Positions 56,694 to 64,000 of a stretch of 64,000 bases of DNA are shown piece after piece (the stretch's first letter is position 1; each line of letters begins with the position of its first letter). Made by a program: the position numbers and the translations under genes. The notes under the pieces are model-generated. The model did no database searches and had not been told where the DNA came from. It saw nothing but the letters and a program-made list of their open reading frames with translations. The stretch spans positions 62,001 through 126,000 of the forward strand of contig JAKEKT010000045.1 in NCBI GenBank assembly GCA_021495925.1, in the 5' to 3' direction. Source of the DNA: Diplodia intermedia. Taxonomy: Eukaryota > Ascomycota > Dothideomycetes > Botryosphaeriales > Botryosphaeriaceae.

Positions 56694-58582
56694 ATGGCTG
56701 CCTTGACCAAGATCCTCCGTCCCGCCCTCCGCGCGACCCCTCTCGCCGCCCGCCCCGCCGCCCGTCGCGTTGCCGGCGTGCGCATCGCTCCGCAGTAAGC
56801 TCCCCTCGCATGTGATTGCCCGCTTTCCCGCACCGCACTGCACCGCACCCAAACGCCATCCCGGCCCCCACCACGCAGGAAGAGCAGGAGGACAGCATCT
56901 TCTCGGACGCGCCATTATGCATTACCACGGAGCTTTCGAATGCTAACATCCGGCCGCCCGGCCTCGTCTGCAGCAGCAACAATGCCGCCGCACGGTGCAT
57001 GTCGACCTCAGCACCGCGCCGCCGCGCGGCCGCCGCCTCGTCCGACGCGCTGGTGGACATCACGGACATACCGCCGACGCCGATAACGCACCTGTCGGAG
57101 ACGGAGGCGCTGATGGCGGAGACGGTGGCCAAGTTCGCGCAATCGGTGGTGCTGCCGCGGGCGCGCGAGATGGACGAGGCGGAGGCCATGGACGCGGCGG
57201 TGGTGGAGCAGTGCTTCGAGCAGGGGCTGATGGGCATCGAGATCCCCGAGGAGTTCGGGGGCGCGGGCATGAACTTCACGGCGGCCGTCGTGGCCATCGA
57301 GGAGCTGGCCCGCGTCGACCCCAGCGTGTCCGTCATGGTGGACGTGCACAACACGCTGGTCAACACGGCGGTGCTGAAGTACGGCAGCGCCGAGTGCAGG
57401 AAGAGGTGGCTGCCGCAGCTGGCGACGGGGACGGTCGGTATGTGGTGTGGTGACCGGTGGTGGTGACTGGTGATTGATTGGTGACGATGGTTGTTGACCC
57501 GTATGTGTGTATGTGCGCAGGCTCCTTCTGTCTCTCCGAGCCCGTGTCCGGATCGGACGCGTTCGCGCTCGCGACCAAGGCCGTCAGGACGGACGGCGGG
57601 TACCGCATCTCGGGCAGCAAGATGTGGATCACCAACAGCATGGAGGCCGGCTTCTTCATCGTCTTCGCCAACCTCGACCCGGCCAAGGGCTACAAGGGCA
57701 TCACGGCCTTCATCGTCGAGAGGGACGACCCGGGCTTCTCCATCGCCAAGAAGGAGAAGAAGCTGGGCATCCGGGCGAGCAGCACCTGCGTCGTCAACTT
57801 CGACGACGTCGAGGTGCCGGCCGATCGGCTGCTTGGCGAGGAGGGCCAGGGCTACAAGTACGCCATCGGGCTGCTCAACGAGGGCCGCATCGGCATTGCC
57901 GCGCAGATGACCGGGCTGGCCCTCGGGGCTTGGGAGAACGCCGCGAGGTGAGTGATGACCTTTTTTTTTTCTTCCTTGTCTGCCCTTTTTTCTCCTTTGA
58001 TTTGGAATCGGGGAGGATCGATCTACATGGACATTTCGCCCCCACCGCGCATATGTCATTTCATCTCATTCCTTCGTCCCGGGGCAACGGAAAACGACAA
58101 CCGCGCGGTATAAAATTGTTGACTGATTCACGATTTTCCCGGGCTCGGGTCGGGCGTTCCCCACTGCGGGGCGCTTCCTTCCTTGGCCCGGGGGCTTTTT
58201 TGGTCGCCGAAACAGATACGCATGGAACGACCGAAAGCAGTTCGGGCAGCTCATCGGCGAGTTCCAGGGCATGCAGCACCAGATGGCGCAGGCGTACACG
58301 GAGATTTGTGCGGCGCGGGCGCTGGTGTTCAACGCGGCGCGCAAGAAGGAGGCGGGCGAGGACTTCGTGCGGGACGCGGCCATGGCGAAGCTGCTGGCGT
58401 CGCAGGTGGCGGGGCGGGTGTCGGGGCAGGCGGTCGAGTGGATGGGCGGCATGGGCTTCGTGCGCGAGGGCCTGGCCGAGAAGTACTTCCGCGACTCAAA
58501 GATCGGCGCCATCTACGAGGGCACGAGCAACATCCAGCTGACGACGATTGCGAAGCTGTTGCAGAGGGAGTATACTTCGTAG
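56694..58582 (+). CDS. Short/branched-chain acyl-CoA dehydrogenase, mitochondrial
   Basis: Exons 56694..56794, 56974..57437, 57521..57947 and 58216..58582 give 452 residues. The start, MAALTKILRPALRATPLAAR, is an Arg/Ala-rich mitochondrial presequence. I chose the acceptor at 56973 (branch GCTAAC, CTGCAG) because it keeps phase; a nearer acceptor does not. Domain order is as in the family: HLSETEALMAETVAKFA, GLMGIEIPEEFGGAGM, FAD signature GSFCLSEPVSGSDAF, MWITNSMEAGFF, RQFGQ-type helix (WNDRKQFGQLIGEFQ), GGMGFVREGLAEKYFRD, and the catalytic Glu in AIYEGTSNIQL. It should oxidise 2-methyl-branched or short acyl-CoAs in isoleucine breakdown. Downstream of laeA in the same direction; functional linkage is not implied. 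Confidence 0.92.
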
Positions 58583-59369
58583 ATTTATTTTTGTTGTTGT
58601 TGGATGGTGATGATAGATGGGAAGGGGATGGGGAGGGGGAGGGGAGCATTGCGATACATATCAGGAGTATGCGTTCTTTCGTTGTTGTTGTTCACGAAAA
58701 AAAAATACGGAATAGAATAGTTGTTTGTTTTTCCTCCTGACGACCGCTATCCGCTATCATGAACCGAACCGGGCAGTCTGTCTGTCTGTCTTCGTCACGT
58801 CCGTTTACTGTTGTATATGTACCCGGCCCGGCCATCCGCCTACTTTTCCTTCTTCCTTGCCCTCCCTCCCCCCCTACCACCGCGGCAGAGATGGACCATT
58901 GCCGACGGAACGGAAGAGAACATAGCGACGACGCGCGTATCGATCATGCAGTTCCTCCTTTTTTTTTTTCGCCCCCCATCAGCGGTAGCAGCGGTAGCAG
59001 CGGTGTGTAGAGATTACAAAAAGAAAGGGCAGGGCAGGGGAGAAAAATCGGGAAAGGGCAAAAAGGCCGGAGAGCCTCGAGACGAGACGAGACGGGGGAC
59101 GCCTGATCACTTTGGTTTCCGTTTTCGGAAGGACGACGACGACGACGACGATGGTGATGGGGGTGATGGGGGTGATGGGGGGAGGGAAGTTGGGAAGTAA
59201 GGGGAGGGGGAAAAAAGGGGAGCGTCGCACCGACTGACTGACTGTGGAAAGCGGTCGTTGGTTGTCGTTGTTGTTGTTGTTGTTGGCTAGCGAGAGGGTG
59301 GTGTGGGTGGGTGGTAGTGTGTGGCTATATTTAAAACGGCGACGGTTTTTTTGCCCATGCTACTCTCTT

Positions 59370-59370
<1 letters not shown>

Positions 59371-59412
<42 letters not shown>
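59371..59412. repeat. (CT)n microsatellite
   Basis: About 20 CT units. Confidence 0.93.
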
Positions 59413-59415
<3 letters not shown>

Positions 59416-62094
59416 TAGACGTTTGCTTTCACACCGGACATTGCCGCGAGGTTTTTGTTCGAACGCCGTATAATTCCTCTTCCGTCCCGTTCTTTCTAGT
59501 CTTAGTGCGCATAAAGATTACACACGGGGTGGGAGTCGCCGGCGCCGGCGGGAAGCTAGCCACTCAGACTATCATCTGGCATATACCGCATGAAGGAACA
59601 CACACTTTCTCTGTCTCTGTCTTACCCGGAAGCCCGGGTTTTTTGCTCCTGATGATCTGGTTCGCACAACCAACTGTTAATGCCCGCCACGTTTGCCCCC
59701 CTTTCATGCGTGTGAGCGCGCGGCTTGTTCCTTGCTAGCCAGGCACGCGCCGTTCATGCGAGCCTTGCCATACGCGTGTGCATGACTGACTTTTTTGCGG
59801 AGATGCCGATGGGGGTTTTTTTCGGCTTTCTCCATCTTGTTTTTTTGTTTGCCCGTCGCCGGTACGTCGGTGAGACCGAGTGGTTGGTGGAGTTTGCCGG
59901 TTGTGTATGCGTACACATTTGGTCGCATGGATCCGGTGGACGACTTTCTTTCTTCTTGCCATGCGGGCGGCTCTTTTTCGTGCGTGATTGGGGGAGGGAG
60001 GGGGAAGGAAGTGGCGACGACGACACGGTAGATGCCGGTGGGTGGGCTGGTCGCACAGGTTTGCGAACGTGAGGATGGTTGTTGAGTGCTTGGTGCGGCG
60101 TTGTCCGTTTTGGACAATCGATGCTTGCAGGCGTGTTCTTGGGAGAAATTGTCTGGATGGGAGTTTGGTGCCACTAGGCTTTGAGGTTCTGAGCAAAACT
60201 CATCTCTGTTGGGATGCGCGGAAAGGGGGAGAGGGGGAGATGATACATGTGTTTTTTATTTGGGTTTCAATTGCGTGCGGGTGAGGTGACGGCTTGCGCA
60301 AGTAGTGGGCATGTTGTAGAGAGTGGGTGTGATGGCAGCGGGAAAGGACATGCAATTGATAGTGTTGAGGAACAAGCCGCTTGAAGACTTGGTTCTTCGC
60401 GTCTTAATTGTTTTTTTTTGTTGCTGCTGTTGCTGGAACAACACCTTGCTTTCCAAGCCAACTCATTCACCAATAGGCACTTGTCACTGTGGCGAACTCG
60501 ACCCATGTCCTTCTTGTTCTTTACCTACGCGCGGTGACGTAGGCAGTCGCGTACTTGCATAGTGCTATATTGTACTGAACGGTCTGGAGCTGGCTTTGAT
60601 ACCTGGCGCTTAGTCGGGAAGCTCGAAAGTGCTTTTACCTCGCGTTGTCGCACAAAAGAGGCTAACGATATGTACATATGTGTATGGAGGTATGTGCGCG
60701 CCGGTCAATGGTCTAGAGTATGCAGCGCGAACGGGCCGGGCCAGCAATTTATCGTGGGAAGCTGAACTTTGCCCGGCAACACCTCCGGAATACGAAGAAA
60801 AAGGCGGGGTGGACGAGAACAGTAGGTAGCGGTTTCTGGGTCCGGGCTTCTTTTGTTCGCTTACATGGTTTCTGGCTTTTGGTCTTCTACTATTCTCGTC
60901 TACGCGCTTCTGTCCTTTTCTGGTTTTGTCTTCTCTTGTGCGTCGGACTGAGAAGGGAAAATCGTCTTGACACTTCGCGGAAATCGTGGTATTACCATCA
61001 ACATTCCGATGTAGCTTACGGTATTACACAATTCTGGATTTATAAGATGCAAGATAGAAGTACACTGTAAGATACGACAGTGACCAATTGATGTAGGGGG
61101 CAATGAAAATGATTATTGGTAAAGGATGTGGTTGTGATGAAATGAGACACCGGCTGCAAGAGAGCACTAACAGCGAGGCACACAACATATTTCAGAGCCG
61201 CCTTGGTAAAGTATGACTTGTATGAGCGCATAGTATTTCTGTTGCGAAAACAAAGAGAGGGAGGCTGTTTCAATTACTCCGCTCAACAACGCAGCACCAC
61301 GAAGCAAGACTAATCAGACAAGCAGCGTCAAAAACTACGCACTATCACTCAGTCCCCGACACAGGAGAAGCAACCGTAGCATATCATTACTCATCTGTCG
61401 TCAGAGACATCTTTCATAAGCCATCAAGAAGAAGTGAAGAAGAATAGCGGGCAAGAAGAAACAACCACCACCCCCACCACTGGGAAGCGACAAGAAGAAC
61501 AATAAGAAGAGCAATGAGCAAAAAGCCTCTTAGACCACCATCTCTCTACGTTCCCGCTCATCTCGTTAGCCTTAAAGACCGCGCGCCACAAGTCTCGCTC
61601 CCCGTCGAAGCCACAACGAAAAGGTGAAACCAGCAAAGCCGCAAAGCACTCCCGCTTCCCGCCCCCACACCGCCCAGCCGCGCGTCTACTATACAGTTAT
61701 TGTATCACACCACTCCGACGACAGCCCCGTCTTACTCCTAATCCTCTCTCTCTCTGCATACGAGTGTGCGTGCGGCTGGCATCTTTTTTTTTCGGAAGCG
61801 CTCCGCGTTAGGAAACAACGCCAACAGGCAACGACCCGAAAGAGGAAAGGGAGACAAAGAGAGAGAACCCGTATGCGAGCATCATCTCTTTTCCCGGCGC
61901 ACGTTCACATACATCAGCAGCGCCTTTTTTCTCTCTCCCCCTGTCCGCCGCCGCGTGCCGTGCGTGCCGTGCATGGCGTTATGCAGGGTGCCCTATTTTC
62001 CCAAAAACGACGACGACGACGACGAATGCATGTATATCACATGCAAGTATATGAAGCTTTTGCAAGGGAGGAACAAAGCCGGGCGACGGGAAAA

Positions 62095-62096
<2 letters not shown>

Positions 62097-62135
<39 letters not shown>
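62097..62135. repeat. (GA)n microsatellite
   Basis: About 19 GA units followed by an A/G-rich stretch. Confidence 0.93.
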
Positions 62136-62137
<2 letters not shown>

Positions 62138-64000
62138 AAAGAAAGGAGAAAGAGGGAATGAAGCACTTAAATGTAATCCCGGTGGTTATAGTGGATTTCT
62201 TCGCGTAGAGTAAACCGTTTCGTCAAACGACCATGGACGGAACGACTTGCCCTTGCCCTTGCCCTTCCTGGTGGTGGTGGAAAGCCAGCTGTAGACCGCC
62301 GCCAAACGAAAAAATGGCCGCTGGCAGACGACACTCTATCTCCAAACATTCAAGAACACACACCATTCCTTTCCTCGCACCCATTCTCGCCAGCCAATGC
62401 CTCTCCCTCTCTCCCTCTCTCTCTCTCTCCAATACCCACGATTCGCCGCGTCGCCTTTTAGAACGCACAGCCCATCTCGGCAAGTAACGTAGGCGACGAA
62501 ACGCGAATCCAAAGCATCGACAGACAAGACAGATAGGCGAAGAAAAGCAAAGGCAAAAAAGAAAACGTACCCCAACTTAAAACGTCCACCACCACCACAA
62601 GAAGCGAGACCGTTCCGCCGGAACCAGCCCCCGCCGCAGTTATGTAGCAAGCAAAGGGGAATTGATGAGCCAGCCAGCTAGCAAAGAATAGAAGAGAAGA
62701 GGGGATAGCCCTCACCGGTACATAGTTTAGACGAAGCTCAGGGCTTTGGGGTGTGGGTGTGCTTGGTTGGTTGGTTGGGGAGGGAGAAAAAAAAAAAGAA
62801 AACAGGGAGAGAGAGAGAGAAGGAGAAGCGAGGGAGGGAGGGCAGGGGGCGGGGGCATCGAGAACAAGACCTGCAGAAACCAGACAGCACAATACGTACA
62901 TCAGTGCACACGGCCTGGCTTTTTTTTTCTTTTTCCCATCTTCCCTCCCTATAACCAAGCCAAGTCTCCGGTAGCGAAACAAGTGGGGGGAACACACCCG
63001 AAAAGGGAAAGAAGAAGGCGAAAAGAAGGCAACGGCGAAAGAAAGAGGAAAAGAAAAAAGCAAAGAAGGAATCCCGTGGTGGCGCAGACTCCCTGCCTGC
63101 CTGCCTGCCTGATCCCCCTTACCCCTGCCCTACATACATACATATGCAGGCAAGCAGGCGAGAAACGACAACCCGGCCCCCGGTCAGTCATCATCGTCGA
63201 GAGAAGCGCGGGACGATCGTATCATTCGAGGAGGATGAGCGGGGAAAAAACATAAAAAGAAAAAAAGCAATGTTGTGCGCGTCTGCGGCTGCGGCTGCGG
63301 CTGCTGCTGCTGTCATTTGGGTCATCACACAAGCCCCGGGAGTATGTAAGCGAGGTTGGTGGTTTCTTAGCGGTGGTGATACGACGTCAACGGGAACGGC
63401 AGAAGCAAAGGAGAAAAAAAAAGGAAAAAAAGAGAAATCAAAACGAAAGCAGGAAAGCGAAAGACCCCGTACATACATGCAGCATGTCCCGCGTGCATGC
63501 ATAATGGCCACAGCAGTCGGTCAATCATTGAAACGCTCAGGCGCATGCACGGAGCGGGTCCGACAAAAACCAGGTCGAGTCGAAAGTCCCGAGGGGAGAC
63601 GAGAAGAGGGGCCCGGCTGCAGAAAGAACAGATGTTGCTTTGAGATGAACCGGCACGGGCGAAGTACAAGAAGTCAACATAACCGAAGGTATGACGCGAA
63701 GTTCGCAACAACGCGGGGAGAGCAAAGTGGCGAAGACGACAAGGAAGAAGTAAAGAAAAAGCGGATATAGGACTAGAAACGGGGAAGGGGGTATCGAACA
63801 AAGTCCACGATCCAACACAAGAGCCAACCAGCCAGCCCGCTATACGAAAATAAAAAGAAGCACACATGTAGTAGAATCATCCCAAGCATCCAAATCCTTT
63901 TTGCCAATCCATTGTCCGCGTAACCCCATTTGTCCTCCCCTACAGACTTTCTATCCCCGGACCCCTGTTGCATCCGAGACACGGCTCGTCCACGTTGAGC

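Larger units (their letters stand above)
58583..64000. other. 5.4-kb gene-poor, repeat-rich right flank
   Basis: No supported gene. Contains (GAC)n and GGGGGTGAT repeats near 59.13-59.18 kb, (GTT)n near 59.26, (CT)n at about 59.37-59.41, (GA)n at about 62.10-62.13 and several A-rich purine runs around 63.0-63.45. Short ORFs on both strands encode basic or low-complexity peptides. Confidence 0.5.

Noticed and set aside
56422..58059. 545-codon open frame on the minus strand
   Set aside because: Antisense to the acyl-CoA dehydrogenase exons; low-complexity translation, caused by GC-rich coding on the other strand.
41759..64000. Secondary-metabolite cluster around laeA
   Set aside because: No synthase, transporter, P450 or tailoring enzyme is visible on either side within the window.

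Overview
This window looks like nuclear DNA of a filamentous ascomycete (Pezizomycotina; Dothideomycetes is a guess from overall style). Genes are monocistronic and split by short introns (about 45-70 nt) with GTRNGY donors and CTRAC-type branch points. Marker families include a LaeA-type methyltransferase, a HET-domain protein, a Zn2Cys6 regulator and a fungal L-rhamnonate dehydratase. Exon joins below were worked out by hand from splice sites and reading phase; coordinates are those of the joined models.

Layout. 0-3 kb (minus): two tandem copies of a cysteine/histidine module with the core pattern CP[YF]xK...HLxRxH...CxxC...RILF...SP[YC], lying in one reading frame separated by a single TAA. 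3.5-5.1 kb (minus): mitochondrial Tgl2-like lipase with micro-exons. 5.6-6.9 kb: V-ATPase subunit G and PET117, divergent. 7.5-8.4 kb: GFA/CENP-V-like protein. 9.2-9.6 kb: small unknown protein. 10.2-11.2 kb: broken amidohydrolase. 12.3-14.4 kb: secreted acid sphingomyelinase. 14.9-20.7 kb: two more genes with the same module, one carrying extra C2H2 fingers. 21.1-27.6 kb: three unrecognised nuclear or mitochondrial-type proteins. 27.6-29.9 kb: HET-domain gene. 30.5-35.5 kb: two conserved-looking unknown genes. 36.1 kb: tRNA-Pro(UGG) with two insertions. 37.4-41.8 kb: L-rhamnonate dehydratase divergent from a Zn2Cys6 regulator. 41.8-54.1 kb: a 12.4 kb stretch with no gene I can support. 54.1-55.6 kb: laeA. 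56.7-58.6 kb: mitochondrial short/branched-chain acyl-CoA dehydrogenase. 58.6-64 kb: microsatellite-rich DNA with no supported gene.

Most notable points: a tRNA-Pro gene whose D loop is interrupted by a 55-nt segment with the donor, branch point and acceptor of a spliceosomal intron, in addition to its ordinary anticodon-loop intron; a four-copy family of an apparently unnamed Cys/His module with a conserved three-exon structure, two copies fused or nearly fused; and micro-exons of 3, 8, 9, 10 and 19 nt in ordinary genes. Housekeeping mitochondrial functions (lipase, PET117, acyl-CoA dehydrogenase), vacuolar acidification, sugar-acid catabolism and global secondary-metabolism control are mixed together. 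I see no secondary-metabolite cluster next to laeA.
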